From positions 2,978,471-3,042,470 of the forward strand of contig NZ_LMDH01000001.1 of the NCBI RefSeq assembly GCF_001425755.1: a stretch of 64,000 nt of DNA, read 5' to 3'. This DNA is from Aeromicrobium sp. Root344. GTDB taxonomy: Bacteria > Actinomycetota > Actinomycetes > Propionibacteriales > Nocardioidaceae. Positions within the stretch are counted from its first letter, which is position 1; every line of letters begins with the position of its first letter. Below the pieces are notes generated by a model. The model was not told the origin of the DNA. It made no database searches and saw nothing but the letters and a program-made list of their open reading frames with translations. The position numbers were made by a program, and so were the translations under genes. Below are positions 1 to 8,747 of this stretch, piece by piece.

Positions 1-205
1 CGAGGTCGAGGACGAGCTCGGCCGTCGGCGCCACCGTGTCGATGGACTCGTCGGCGTGCTTGACCGTGATCGAGGCGTAGTCGACATCGGGCAGGACCTC
101 GACCGCAGCCGTGGTGATCGCGTGCAGGGTCGCGTCGAAGTCGCCGGGCTTGAGCGCCTCGGCGAGGCGACGGATGCTGTCGTGCAGTGCTTCGTCCACG
201 AGCAC
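1..205 (-). CDS. GAF-domain protein, N-terminal fragment
   Basis: The gene starts inside the window and runs off the left edge, so only about 68 N-terminal residues are present. They show an amphipathic helix (DEALHDSIRRLAEAL), a second helix and the segment LPDVDYASITV, which resembles the opening of a GAF sensory domain. In actinobacteria, proteins that begin like this often end in an RNA-binding ANTAR domain, but that part cannot be seen here. GTG codons at 205 and 199 are both possible starts. The identification rests on a short stretch and is tentative. Confidence 0.55.
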   Translation of the reverse strand, partial: MLVDEALHDSIRRLAEALKPGDFDATLHAITTAAVEVLPDVDYASITVKHADESIDTVAPTAELVLDL

Positions 206-240
206 TACCTACCCGGTTCGTCCGGGGTCAACCGCAGGCG

Positions 241-546
241 TCAGAGCCCGAAGGTGTCGCGCTGGTCCTTGGGCACGAGCTCGAGGAACTCGGGGTGGTC
301 GCGGATGACCTTGGGCACGAACGGACAGTAGGGGAGCGCCGTGCCGCCGCGCGCGGCGATCTCGGCGAGCGCGCCGCGCACCAGCTCGGTGCCGAGACCG
401 CGGCCCTCGAACTCGGTGTAGATCCGGGTGTGCGGGAGGGCGTACTCGTCGCCGTCCTTGCGGTAGTCGAGGAATCCGGCGAGCTCGCCGTCGACCGTGA
501 TCTCGAACCTCGACGAGGCGGGATTGTCCGCCACTGTGGTCGTCAT
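241..546 (-). CDS. Small GNAT-family N-acetyltransferase (YjdJ type)
   Basis: A 101-residue cytoplasmic protein of the compact, single-domain GCN5-related acetyltransferase class. Residues 50-60 carry EGRGLGTELV, the R/Q-x-x-G-x-G/A loop that binds acetyl-CoA pyrophosphate. The preceding strand (YALPHTRIYTEF) and the C-terminal YCPFV segment are typical of the YjdJ-like short family. An AAGGGA ribosome-binding site lies about 7 bases before the ATG; a longer open frame upstream lacks any signal. It is divergent from the DUF3145 gene. The acetyl acceptor is unknown. Confidence 0.85.
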   Translation of the reverse strand: MTTTVADNPASSRFEITVDGELAGFLDYRKDGDEYALPHTRIYTEFEGRGLGTELVRGALAEIAARGGTALPYCPFVPKVIRDHPEFLELVPKDQRDTFGL

Positions 547-651
547 CCGACATTCCCTTCGGCTGAGATGTTGTCCGTACAGGAGAACATGCGTCACAAT
601 GGTCTCAGGTGCTCCCAAGACGCTGGGGAAGGCGACACTAGGGAGGCACCG

Positions 652-1167
652 ATGAATATGTCTTCGCCGACCACCCCGACCCGGGGTGTTCTTTTCGTGC
701 ACTCTGCTCCGTCTGCGCTGTGCGCGCACGTCGAGTGGGCTGCTGCCGGCGTGCTCGGCGGCACTCCCGACCTCGCTTGGGTGCCGCAGGCCGCTGAGCC
801 CGGCACCTACCGTGCCGAGCTGTCGTGGCAGGCCGCTGCGGGTACGGCCGCCGCGATCGCGTCCGCCCTGCGGGGGTGGGACAAGCTGCGGTTCGAGGTC
901 ACCGAGGAGCCCACGGCGTCGACCGAGGGAGCGCGCTACTCCTACACGCCGTCGTTGGGCATCTTCCACGCCATGGCCGGACTGCATGGCGACATCCTGA
1001 TCCCCGAGGACCGCATCAAGGCGTTCCGGGTCAAGGTGGCCCTCGGTGAGGTCGACATGGACACGGCGCTCGACGGTCTGCTGGGGACCGCCTGGGACGC
1101 CGAGCTGGAACCGTTCCGGCACGCCGGCGACGGTGCGCCGGTGCGCTGGCTGCACCAGGTGATCTAG
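652..1167 (+). CDS. DUF3145 domain protein
   Basis: A 171-residue protein that matches the actinobacterial DUF3145 family along its whole length. Recognisable segments are GVLFVHSAPSALCAHVEWA near the start, LRFEVTEEPT in the middle, YSYTPSLGIFHAMAGLHGDILIPEDR across residues 100-125, and a C-terminal VRWLHQVI. It is soluble, with no signal or membrane segment. No function has been established for the family. The ATG at 652 follows a GGGAGG ribosome-binding site, which favours it over the in-frame ATG two codons later. Confidence 0.88.
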   Translation: MNMSSPTTPTRGVLFVHSAPSALCAHVEWAAAGVLGGTPDLAWVPQAAEPGTYRAELSWQAAAGTAAAIASALRGWDKLRFEVTEEPTASTEGARYSYTPSLGIFHAMAGLHGDILIPEDRIKAFRVKVALGEVDMDTALDGLLGTAWDAELEPFRHAGDGAPVRWLHQVI

Positions 1168-1191
1168 GGCTTCGACAGCCTCAACCGGCAG

Positions 1192-2013
1192 CTAGCCGAT
1201 CTGCACGGTGACCGCAGGCGTTGACTCGTCGGTCTTCTTGTTGAGCAGGCGGAACTGGCGATCGCCCGAGCGCGATGTGTAGAGCTCGGTCTTGAAGCGG
1301 CCGCCGCCCTTGGTCGTCGTCTCGATCGGGAAGTCGTCCCAGTCGCTGCCCTCGTCCTTGACCTGGACCTGGAGCTCGGCACCCGCGCCGACTGCGGGGA
1401 ACGTGCCCTCGATGACGAACCGCTCGCCGGGCGCGACCTGGGACTTCGAGGCACTGATCGTGGGCTCCGGCTCGTCCGGGTTGGCCTCGGTCGTCTGGGT
1501 CGGCTCCGGCTCGGGCGTGGTGGTGGGAGTCGTCGAGGGGGCGGTCGTCGGGTTGCTGATCGGCGCGAGGTTGACCGAGCCGAGGCCCGTGGCGTCGATC
1601 AGAGCAGAACCACCGAAACCGAGGATCGCGCCCAACGCCGCACCGACCACCGCGAACCAGATGACCAACCGCTCCGCGAGGCGCCGACGGCGCACCTGCT
1701 CCTCGTCGCGCACGGGCGGTGCGGGGGACTCCAGGGTCGTGGGCACGCGGCCGCTCCTGTCGGGGGGCGTCGACCCGTCGTGGTCCACGACCGCATCGAT
1801 CGCGTCCTGGACGGTCACCAGGCTGTCGACCGTGTCGTCGGACAGGTAGAGGTCGAATCGCCGCCCGAGCTCGTCGGCCAGCTCGACGATCGTGAGCGAG
1901 TCGGTGCCGAGCTCCTTGAGCCCGGCCTGCGGCACGACCGCCTCGGCGGGACACCCGACCAGGCGGACGAGGATGTCCGTGAGCTGTTCGTGGACTGCTG
2001 AGGGTGACGGCAC
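1192..2013 (-). CDS. Membrane-anchored acyl carrier protein with extracytoplasmic domain
   Basis: 273 residues in four parts. Residues 5-78 are an acyl carrier domain with the phosphopantetheine serine (Ser39) in LGTDSLT. Residues 80-115 are a charged linker with RRRR before the membrane. Residues 116-139 form one transmembrane helix (VIWFAVVGAALGAILGFGG). After it comes a Thr/Pro-rich stalk (150-183) and a beta-rich domain of about 90 residues that ends at a plain C-terminus. The positive charges put the carrier domain in the cytoplasm and the C-terminal domain outside. The GTG start follows TAGACT by exactly six bases, suggesting a leaderless mRNA. It is divergent from an alpha/beta hydrolase. 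Carrier proteins are normally soluble, so this layout is unusual; its partner enzymes are unknown. Confidence 0.8.
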   Translation of the reverse strand: MPSPSAVHEQLTDILVRLVGCPAEAVVPQAGLKELGTDSLTIVELADELGRRFDLYLSDDTVDSLVTVQDAIDAVVDHDGSTPPDRSGRVPTTLESPAPPVRDEEQVRRRRLAERLVIWFAVVGAALGAILGFGGSALIDATGLGSVNLAPISNPTTAPSTTPTTTPEPEPTQTTEANPDEPEPTISASKSQVAPGERFVIEGTFPAVGAGAELQVQVKDEGSDWDDFPIETTTKGGGRFKTELYTSRSGDRQFRLLNKKTDESTPAVTVQIG

Positions 2014-2102
2014 GCGTCGAGTCTAACGAGCGGTGTGAGCGTTCCCGCACACCACGCAGGGCCAGCCCAACGCCCTCGACACGACAGCCCTAGGATGTCG
2101 GG

Positions 2103-3059
2103 ATGGAAAGCGTCGAGGACGTCCAGTACCTGGTGGTGCATGGCTACCGGCGCGCATTCCGCATCTCCGGGTCGGGCCCTGCGCTGCTCCTGCTGCACGG
2201 CCTCGCCTGCGACTCGTCGACGTGGGTCGACGTCATCCCGACGCTGTCTGAGCACTTCACCGTCATCGCTCCCGACCTCCTGGGACACGGCGAGTCGGAC
2301 AAGCCTGACGCCGACTACTCGCTGGGCGGCTACGCCAACGGCATGCGCGACCTGCTGACGGTGCTGGGCATCGACAAGGTCACCGTCGTGGGGCACAGCT
2401 TCGGCGGCGGTGTCGCGATGCAGTTCGCCTACCAGTTCCCCGATCGCACAGAGCGGGTCGTGCTCGTGTCGACCGGCGGGCTCGGCAAGGAGGTCACGCC
2501 GCTCATCCGCTTCCTCACGGTTCCCGGCAGCAGTGCGGCGCTCGCCGCGGCGACGTTCCGGCCGTGGCGCCCCCTGGTTGCGGGCGGCATGCGGGCGCTG
2601 TCCCGGACGCCGCTCACCGCGACGCGCGATCTCGACGAGGTCGCCCGCATCTACGAGTCGCTGGCCGACCGGGCCACCCGTCGTGCCGTCCAGCGCGTGA
2701 CGAGCCACGTCCTGAACTGGAAGGGCCAGTTCGTGACGATGACCGATCGGAGCTATCTCGCCCGGCTCATGCCCGTGCTGGTCGTCTGGGGCAGCGACGA
2801 CATGGTGATCCCGTCCAAGCATGCCGACTTCGCACCGACCCAGGTCTCCGATGTCCACGTGCTCAACGATGCCGGGCACTTCCCGCACAAGGACCACCCC
2901 GAGGCGTTCTGCGACCTCGTGACCGCGTTCATCGCTGCCAACGAGCCCGCGCACTACCACCGCGGACGTTGGCGCGCGCTGCTGCGCCGCGGCGACCAAT
3001 ACGCCCTCGAGAGCGTGCCGGCGGCCGTCGACCACGGCGTCGAACCGGCGATCAGCTAG
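2103..3059 (+). CDS. Alpha/beta-fold hydrolase
   Basis: A 318-residue soluble hydrolase of the proline-iminopeptidase/esterase type. The oxyanion-hole motif is LLLHGLACDSSTW (about 29-41). The nucleophile elbow is VGHSFGGG with Ser99, the acid lies in VVWGSDDMVIP, and the catalytic His is in DAGHFPHKDHPE. The cap region lies between about 130 and 230. The substrate cannot be deduced. TAGGAT sits six bases before the ATG, so the transcript is probably leaderless. It is divergent from the membrane-anchored carrier protein, and the stop overlaps the end of the convergent PAP2 gene by 8 bases. Confidence 0.9.
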   Translation: MESVEDVQYLVVHGYRRAFRISGSGPALLLLHGLACDSSTWVDVIPTLSEHFTVIAPDLLGHGESDKPDADYSLGGYANGMRDLLTVLGIDKVTVVGHSFGGGVAMQFAYQFPDRTERVVLVSTGGLGKEVTPLIRFLTVPGSSAALAAATFRPWRPLVAGGMRALSRTPLTATRDLDEVARIYESLADRATRRAVQRVTSHVLNWKGQFVTMTDRSYLARLMPVLVVWGSDDMVIPSKHADFAPTQVSDVHVLNDAGHFPHKDHPEAFCDLVTAFIAANEPAHYHRGRWRALLRRGDQYALESVPAAVDHGVEPAIS

Positions 3060-4632
3060 AGACGGCCGGCCGAGGCTCGCCCACGGGGTTGGCCTCGAGC
3101 AAGGCCGCTTCCTTGCGGCGTTGTCGTTTGGTGTTGCCCGTCGCCCAGGCGCCGACCACCACCGCCGCCCAGCCGATGAAGGCACCGGCGATGTCGTCGG
3201 CGATGAAGTGCCAGCCGAAGTAGATCGTCGCGAGCACGACGAGTCCGAGATAGACCCAGGCAATCAGCTGGACGACCTTGCGCTGGTTGGTCGCGCGCAG
3301 GAACAGGGCCGCCGAGACGACGACCGAGACGTGCAGCGACGCGAAGCCGGCGATGCCGTAGGTGCTGCCGCCCGCTGGGTCCTCGTAGAACTTGGTGGCA
3401 GCTCTGAACAGGCTGCGTTGGAGCTGCGCCGCGCTGGTGTCGGGCAGGTCGGCGAACATCGACGGCTGGACGAACGCCGGACCGAACGTCGGGAAGATGT
3501 AGTAGCTCACCACGCCCAGCACCCAGTTGAGGCTCAGCGCCGTGGCGTACCAGGCGCCGAGCGAGAGATCCTTGCCCCACACGAGGAATGCGCCAAGGGT
3601 CAGCGGGATCAGCGGGAGGTAGGCCACGTAGATGACCGAGAGCACCTGGGCGGCGAAACCCGTGCCGAGCAGGTCGTGCAGCACGGGCGCCGGGTTGTGG
3701 TTGAAGAACAGGAAGTAGTCGATGTCGAGCATCTGCTTGTCGAAGTGCACGCCCTCGCGGGCCAGCGGCAGGTCGCTCTTGAGGTTGCGGTAGCTGACGT
3801 AGCAGATGTAGAACGACACCAGCCCGAGCACGATGTAGAGGACCCGCTTCCAGGTCCACTCGTCGCGGATGATGTCCATGAACAGGAACAGCCGCGGACG
3901 CGTCTCGAGCGCGCGCAGGGGTGCGAGGTCGGCAGGGACGCGGTTGGCCTCGAAGCGCCGCGCGGCGACGAGCCGGTCGGCACCGTTCGTCGTGAGCCAC
4001 AGCGGGATGAGCAGGACGCCGAGCCAGGCCCAGTCGCCGATGTAGGGATGGGCGTAGTCGGCGACGGCCCGCACGGCCAGCAGCGGCAGCACGATGCGCA
4101 GCGTCTGGCGGGCCAGGGCGCGACGCCAGGAGATCGGGCGCAGCGTGGACTCGTCGAGCACGACGATCTCGGTCAGTCGCGAGATCGTCGTCATTCCCGT
4201 GGTCGTCTGGCTGCGCAGCTCCAGGGAAGCGAACGCGGCCACCACGGCCAGCGCCACGACGACGACCGAGATGCGGCCGATGGCCGAGCCACCTGCCGCG
4301 CTCCAGCCGATCGACGCGATGCCGGCGACGAGACCCCAGAAGAACGTCGTGACGAGGGCGTCGAGCAGGCGGCTGGTGATCGGCGAGCTGTAGTCGAGCG
4401 AGCGGCGCCACTGCGGCGTCTCGGTGAACAACCGCCTCGAGCGGCGGAACGCCGGGGGAGCGATGCCCGCCGCGAAGAACAGCAGGCCGATCACCGGCAG
4501 GCGAATGTAGGCCGGACCGAGGAAACCGTCAGGGTCGCGCAACGGGACGTCGTACTTCTTCGAAGCCACGACCGCAGCCAGCCCCACGACAATCGAGAGA
4601 CAGACCGCGAAATGGTAGGGCCGTTGACGCAT
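3052..4632 (-). CDS. RDD-PAP2 (Aur1/Ipt1-like) fusion membrane protein
   Basis: 526 residues, polytopic. The first helices (about 1-60) are followed by a segment that reads as an RDD domain (about 75-245: SPITSRLLDALVTTFFWGLV, TTGMTTI, RRALARQTLR, DRLVAARR). The C-terminal half is a PAP2-type domain of the Aur1/inositol-phosphotransferase class, with FASLHVSVVV and YFGWHFIADDIAGAFIG carrying the histidines and aspartates of the phosphate-transfer site. It probably acts on lipid-linked phosphates at the outer membrane face. TAGGAT precedes this ATG by seven bases, so it is preferred over the ATG at 4641, which overlaps that hexamer. The substrate is unknown. Confidence 0.82.
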   Translation of the reverse strand: MRQRPYHFAVCLSIVVGLAAVVASKKYDVPLRDPDGFLGPAYIRLPVIGLLFFAAGIAPPAFRRSRRLFTETPQWRRSLDYSSPITSRLLDALVTTFFWGLVAGIASIGWSAAGGSAIGRISVVVVALAVVAAFASLELRSQTTTGMTTISRLTEIVVLDESTLRPISWRRALARQTLRIVLPLLAVRAVADYAHPYIGDWAWLGVLLIPLWLTTNGADRLVAARRFEANRVPADLAPLRALETRPRLFLFMDIIRDEWTWKRVLYIVLGLVSFYICYVSYRNLKSDLPLAREGVHFDKQMLDIDYFLFFNHNPAPVLHDLLGTGFAAQVLSVIYVAYLPLIPLTLGAFLVWGKDLSLGAWYATALSLNWVLGVVSYYIFPTFGPAFVQPSMFADLPDTSAAQLQRSLFRAATKFYEDPAGGSTYGIAGFASLHVSVVVSAALFLRATNQRKVVQLIAWVYLGLVVLATIYFGWHFIADDIAGAFIGWAAVVVGAWATGNTKRQRRKEAALLEANPVGEPRPAVSS

Positions 4633-4691
4633 GGTCGCCATCCTATTGGGCGACCCTGAGGGTTGCTTGTGAGGGTTTGTCTCGCTCCGCC

Positions 4692-7448
4692 TCAGGCGTC
4701 GCCGCCCACCTGCGGGACGTCGGCCACGGCCGTCGGATCGTCGATGCGGAACCGGTTGAAGGCCTCGCGGACGACCTCGGGTCGCACGGTGCCGCGCTGC
4801 GACAACGTCTGCAGGACCGACACGACGATCGACTCGGCGTCGACCTGGAACGTACGCCTGGCAGCGGCGCGCGTGTCGGCGAAGCCGAAGCCGTCCGTGC
4901 CGAGCGACTGCCACGGACCGGGCACCCAGCGGGCGATCTGGTCGGGCACCGCACGCATGTAGTCGCTGACCGCGACCGTCACGGCGGACGTGTCCATGAG
5001 CTTGACCGTGATGTAGGGCATCCGGCTGTACTCACCCGGGTGGTTGAGGTTCCACTTCTCGGCCGCGATCGCGTCACGGGCGAGCTCGTTCCACGACGTC
5101 ACGGACCAGACATCGGCCTCGACCCCGTAGTCGGCGGCCAGGATCTCCTGAGCCTTGAGCGCCCACGGGACCGAGACACCCGACGCCATGATGCGCGCGG
5201 ACGCTTCGCCGCCGGCGGCCTTGCGGTAGACGTAGGCGCCCTTGAGGATGCCCTCGACGTCGACGTCCTCCGGCTCGGCGGGCTGGTTGATCGCCTCGTT
5301 GTAGACGGTGAGGTAGAAGATGATGTCCTCGCCGTTGGGGAAGGTCTCGGTCGAGCCGTACATCCGCTCGAGTCCGTACTTCATGATGTGGCTGATCTCG
5401 AAGCCGTAGGCCGGGTCGTAGTGCACGACCGCGGGGTTGGTCTGCGCGATCAGCGGTGAGTGCCCGTCGGCGTGCTGCAGGCCCTCACCGGTCAGCGTCG
5501 TACGGCCGGCGGTGGCGCCGATCAGGAAGCCCCGAGCCAGCTGGTCGGCCATCGCCCAGATCGAGTCGGCGGTGCGCTGGAAGCCGAACATCGAGTAGAA
5601 GAGGTAGACCGGGATCATCGGCTCGCCGTGCGTGGAGTACGCGCTGCCGGCCGCGATCGCGGACGCCATGGCGCCGGCCTCGCTGATGCCCTCGTGCAGG
5701 AGCTGGCCCTGAGCCGACTCCTTGTAGGCGAGCAGCAGCTTGCGGTCGACCGACTCGTACGTCTGGCCGGCCGGGTTGTAGATCTTGGCCGACGGGAACA
5801 TCGAGTCCATGCCGAACGTGCGGTACTCGTCGGGCGCGATCGGGACGATGCGGTGGCCGATCTCGGGATCCTTCATGAGATCGCGCAGCAGGCGTACGAA
5901 CGCCATGGTGGTGGCGATCTGCTGCTTGCCCGAGCCCTTCTTGAGCTCGTCGTACATCTTGTCCTCCGGCAGCTTGACGCTGACCGGGTTGACGACGCGC
6001 TTGGGCAGCGATCCGCCGAGCGCCTCACGCCGGGCCCGCATGTACTGCATCTCCTCGCTGTCCTCGCCCGGGTGGTAGAACGGCGCGATGTCGCTGCCGT
6101 CGATCTGGGCGTCGGAGATCGGGATGTTGAGGCGGTCGCGGAAGCCCTTGAGGTCGTCCTTGGTGAGCTTCTTCATCTGGTGCGTCGCGTTGCGGCCGGC
6201 GAACGACTCCAACAGCCAGCCCTTGATGGTGTGCGCCAGGATCACCGTCGGCTGGCCCGTGTGCTTCTGGGCGGCGTCGAACGCGGCGTAGACTTTGCGG
6301 TAGTCGTGGCCGCCGCGGGGGAGGCGCTCGATCTCCTCGTCGGACAGGTGCTCGACCATCTTGCGCAGGCGCGGGTCGGGCCCGAAGAAGTTCTCGCGGT
6401 TGTAGGCGCCGGACTCGACGGACAGGGTCTGGAACTCACCGTCGGGTGTGCGGTTCATCTGGTTGACCAGGACGCCGTCGGTGTCGCGGGCGAGCAGGTC
6501 GTCCCACTCACGGCCCCAGACGACCTTGATGACGTTCCAGCCGGCACCACGGAACGTGGACTCGAGCTCCTGGATGATCTTGCCGTTGCCGCGTACGGGG
6601 CCGTCGAGCTGCTGCAGGTTGCAGTTGACGACGAACGTGAGGTTGTCGAGCTCCTCGCGGGCGGCGATGCCGATGGCACCGAGCGACTCCGGCTCGCCCA
6701 TCTCGCCGTCGCCGAGGAACGTCCAGACGTGCTGCTGGCTCGTGTCCTTGATGCCGCGGTTGTGCAGGTAGCGGTTGAAGCGCGCCTGGTAGATCGAGTT
6801 GATCGCACCGAGACCCATCGAGACCGTGGGGAACTCCCAGTAGTCCGACATGAGGCGCGGGTGCGGGTAGGACGACAGGCCGTTGCCGGCGCCGTGCGAG
6901 TGCTCCTGGCGGAAGCGGTCGAGCTGCGTCTCGCTGAGGCCGCCCTCGAGGAACGACCGGGCGTAGATGCCGGGCGCCGCGTGGCCCTGGAAGTAGATCT
7001 GGTCACCGCCGCCGGGGTGGTTCTTGCCGCGGAAGAAGTGGTTGAAGCCGACCTCGTAGAGGCTGGCCGCCGACTGGTAGGACGCGATGTGTCCACCGAC
7101 GCCCAGACCCGGACGGTTGGCCCGCGACACCATGACGGCGGCGTTCCAGCGGATGTAGGACCGGATGCGTCGCTCGATCGCCTCGTTGCCGGGGAACCAC
7201 GGCTCACGCTCGGGCGGGATCGTGTTGATGAAGTCGGTGCTGCGCAAGGCAGGCACGCCGATGTTCTGCTCGCGAGCGCGCTCCAGGAGCTTGAGCATGA
7301 CGTAGCGCGCGCGACTGCGTCCGCGGCTGTCGATCATCTCGTCGAGCGAGCTGACCCACTCGGAGGTCTCGTCCGGATCGATGTCGGGCAACTGGGTCGG
7401 CAGACCCTCGTGAATGACAGCGGGTCGTTCGGGGCCGGATTGCGGCAT
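4692..7448 (-). CDS. aceE: Pyruvate dehydrogenase E1, homodimeric type
   Basis: 918 residues, the usual length for single-chain AceE. It decarboxylates pyruvate with thiamine diphosphate and passes the acetyl group to the lipoylated E2 of the pyruvate dehydrogenase complex. The ThDP motif is [10 protein letters not shown] followed by [17 protein letters not shown]. Other family segments are [36 protein letters not shown]-type text around [16 protein letters not shown], and a C-terminal transketolase-like domain. The ATG is preceded by CTAGGGAGC. It is divergent from the DUF3052 gene, as in mycobacteria (aceE/Rv2241 next to Rv2239c-ahpE). A palindrome lies in the shared upstream region. Confidence 0.97.
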   Translation of the reverse strand: MPQSGPERPAVIHEGLPTQLPDIDPDETSEWVSSLDEMIDSRGRSRARYVMLKLLERAREQNIGVPALRSTDFINTIPPEREPWFPGNEAIERRIRSYIRWNAAVMVSRANRPGLGVGGHIASYQSAASLYEVGFNHFFRGKNHPGGGDQIYFQGHAAPGIYARSFLEGGLSETQLDRFRQEHSHGAGNGLSSYPHPRLMSDYWEFPTVSMGLGAINSIYQARFNRYLHNRGIKDTSQQHVWTFLGDGEMGEPESLGAIGIAAREELDNLTFVVNCNLQQLDGPVRGNGKIIQELESTFRGAGWNVIKVVWGREWDDLLARDTDGVLVNQMNRTPDGEFQTLSVESGAYNRENFFGPDPRLRKMVEHLSDEEIERLPRGGHDYRKVYAAFDAAQKHTGQPTVILAHTIKGWLLESFAGRNATHQMKKLTKDDLKGFRDRLNIPISDAQIDGSDIAPFYHPGEDSEEMQYMRARREALGGSLPKRVVNPVSVKLPEDKMYDELKKGSGKQQIATTMAFVRLLRDLMKDPEIGHRIVPIAPDEYRTFGMDSMFPSAKIYNPAGQTYESVDRKLLLAYKESAQGQLLHEGISEAGAMASAIAAGSAYSTHGEPMIPVYLFYSMFGFQRTADSIWAMADQLARGFLIGATAGRTTLTGEGLQHADGHSPLIAQTNPAVVHYDPAYGFEISHIMKYGLERMYGSTETFPNGEDIIFYLTVYNEAINQPAEPEDVDVEGILKGAYVYRKAAGGEASARIMASGVSVPWALKAQEILAADYGVEADVWSVTSWNELARDAIAAEKWNLNHPGEYSRMPYITVKLMDTSAVTVAVSDYMRAVPDQIARWVPGPWQSLGTDGFGFADTRAAARRTFQVDAESIVVSVLQTLSQRGTVRPEVVREAFNRFRIDDPTAVADVPQVGGDA

Positions 7449-7529
7449 GGTTGCTCCCTAGAAGTCTTGTGGACGTGTCCATCATTCCACCCCGGGTTCG
7501 CTACTGTGTTAGCGGCAACAGTGCTGACG

Positions 7530-7549
7530 AACCTACTTTTCAGTAGGTT
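7530..7549. promoter_or_regulatory. Palindrome between aceE and the DUF3052 gene
   Basis: AACCTACT-TTTC-AGTAGGTT, a perfect 8-bp inverted repeat around four bases, in the 127-bp divergent region. It sits 82 bases upstream of aceE and 26 upstream of the DUF3052 start. It could be a regulator operator or a small hairpin in the DUF3052 leader. It is visibly richer in A/T than its surroundings. No regulator is assigned. Confidence 0.55.
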
Positions 7550-7575
7550 TTCCACGAACGTAGGGAGACATCGCG

Positions 7576-7962
7576 GTGGACGCGGGCAAGTTGGGCTTCG
7601 GTCCTGACACCGTCATCCAGGAGCTTGGCTGGGATGAGGACGTCGACGAGGAGCTCCGTGTCGAGATCGAGCGTGTCACCGGCAACAACCTGGTCGACGG
7701 GGACCACGGTGACGTCGTCGACGGCGTGATCGTCTGGTGGCGCGACAAGGACGGCGATCTGATCGACGCGCTGGTCGACTCGTTGCAGGATCTCGCCGAG
7801 GGCGGCTCGGTCTGGCTGTTCACCCCCAAGGTGGGCCGACCGGGGTACGTGCCCGGTGCCGACGTCGTGGAGGCTGCACCGATCGCTGGTCTGTCGACGA
7901 CGACCACGGCCTCGGCGTCCGACGACTGGGCCTCGACCCGCCTGACGGCACACAAGCGCTGA
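7576..7962 (+). CDS. DUF3052 domain protein
   Basis: A 128-residue acidic cytoplasmic protein of the actinobacterial DUF3052 family, the orthologue of M. tuberculosis Rv2239c by content and position. Typical text is GFGPDTVIQELGWDEDVDE near the start, VDGVIVWWRDKDGDLIDALVD in the middle, and GSVWLFTPKVGRPGYVPGADVVEAAP before a loose Ser/Thr-rich tail. No biochemical role is established. The start is GTG with TAGGGAGA upstream. The peroxiredoxin gene begins 5 bases after its stop, so the two are surely co-transcribed. Confidence 0.9.
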   Translation: MDAGKLGFGPDTVIQELGWDEDVDEELRVEIERVTGNNLVDGDHGDVVDGVIVWWRDKDGDLIDALVDSLQDLAEGGSVWLFTPKVGRPGYVPGADVVEAAPIAGLSTTTTASASDDWASTRLTAHKR

Positions 7963-7967
7963 CGGGC

Positions 7968-8429
7968 GTGGGCGTCGAGGTCGGTTCGGCTGCGCCGGAC
8001 TTCAGCCTCAAGAGCCAGCACGGCGAGGACGTCGCGCTGTCGTCGTTCCGCGGGTCGCGCCACGTCGTGCTCGTGTTCATCCCGTTCGCCTTCAGCGGCA
8101 CCTGCACGAGCGAGCTCGGCGAGATCCGCGACCACCTCGACGCGTTCGCGGCCCGCGACACCCAGGTGCTCGCGGTCTCGTGCGACCACTTCTTCTCCAA
8201 CCGAGCCTTCTCCGACAGCGAGGGTCTGACGTTTCCCGTCCTCAGCGACTTCTGGCCGCACGGCGAGGTCAGCCGGGCCTATGGCACGTTCAACGCCGAG
8301 GCCGGAGCACCCGAACGAGGCACGTACGTGATCGATTCCGAGGGGATCGTGAGGTGGAAGGTGCAGGTGGGAATCGGCGATCGACGCGACCTGTCCGAGG
8401 TGCTGTCCGCATTGGCCGAACTTTCCTGA
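7968..8429 (+). CDS. ahpE: Peroxiredoxin, AhpE type
   Basis: 153 residues. It reduces peroxides and peroxynitrite through the peroxidatic Cys46 in FAFSGTCTSEL, which matches the PxxxT/S-x-x-C pattern. The conserved Arg is in the YGTFNAEAGAPERGTYVID region. A second Cys (72, in AVSCDHF) is in the expected place for partner chemistry. M. tuberculosis AhpE (Rv2238c) has the same length and the same DUF3052 neighbour; it is recycled by mycoredoxin or mycothiol. The GTG start lies 5 bases after the upstream stop. A long hairpin follows about 50 bases downstream. Confidence 0.92.
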   Translation: MGVEVGSAAPDFSLKSQHGEDVALSSFRGSRHVVLVFIPFAFSGTCTSELGEIRDHLDAFAARDTQVLAVSCDHFFSNRAFSDSEGLTFPVLSDFWPHGEVSRAYGTFNAEAGAPERGTYVIDSEGIVRWKVQVGIGDRRDLSEVLSALAELS

Positions 8430-8482
8430 ATTCTTCCCAAATTACCTGCGGGTGAACCTGTCGATACGGTTTGATTGACCTG

Positions 8483-8520
8483 CCGCGGCTGCCAGGGACC
8501 CGAGACCTTGGCAGCCGCGG
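8483..8520 (+). terminator. Hairpin terminator after ahpE
   Basis: A perfect 12-bp stem (CCGCGGCTGCCA pairing with TGGCAGCCGCGG) around a 14-base loop, followed by CTCTT. It lies between the DUF3052-ahpE operon and the tRNA gene, so it most likely ends the operon transcript. There is no long T run, as is common in actinobacteria. Confidence 0.8.
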
Positions 8521-8592
8521 CTCTTGCATGTCCTCGCCGCCGATCGATGCGGACCGGGTGGCCGGCTTGCGGTATCGTTCCGCTGGTCCTGC

Positions 8593-8666
8593 GGGCGAAT
8601 AGCTCAGTTGGTTAGAGCATCCGGTTTACACCCGGAAGGTCGGGGGTTCGAGTCCCTCTTCGCCCA
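8593..8666 (+). tRNA. tRNA-Val (anticodon TAC)
   Basis: A complete cloverleaf. The acceptor stem is GGGCGAA/TTCGCCC with discriminator A. The D arm contains TAGCTCAGTTGGTTAGAGC. The anticodon stem TCCGG/CCGGA closes the loop TTTACAC, so the anticodon is TAC, which reads GTA/GTG valine codons. The T arm is GGGGGTTCGAGTCCCTC, close to the consensus GGTTCGAGTCC core. The CCA end is not encoded. TATCGT about 20 bases upstream could serve as the -10 element. A tRNA-Val also lies near ahpE in mycobacteria, as far as I recall. Confidence 0.96.
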
Positions 8667-8747
8667 CATCGGCCACGACCCCGACTAGTCTTTGGTCGGG
8701 GTCGCGGCAGTTCCGTCCGCCACCGACGTGAGCCGAACGGAGTCTGC

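Noticed and set aside
5460..7607. Open frame of 715 codons on the plus strand
   Set aside because: Antisense to aceE, whose protein is unambiguous.
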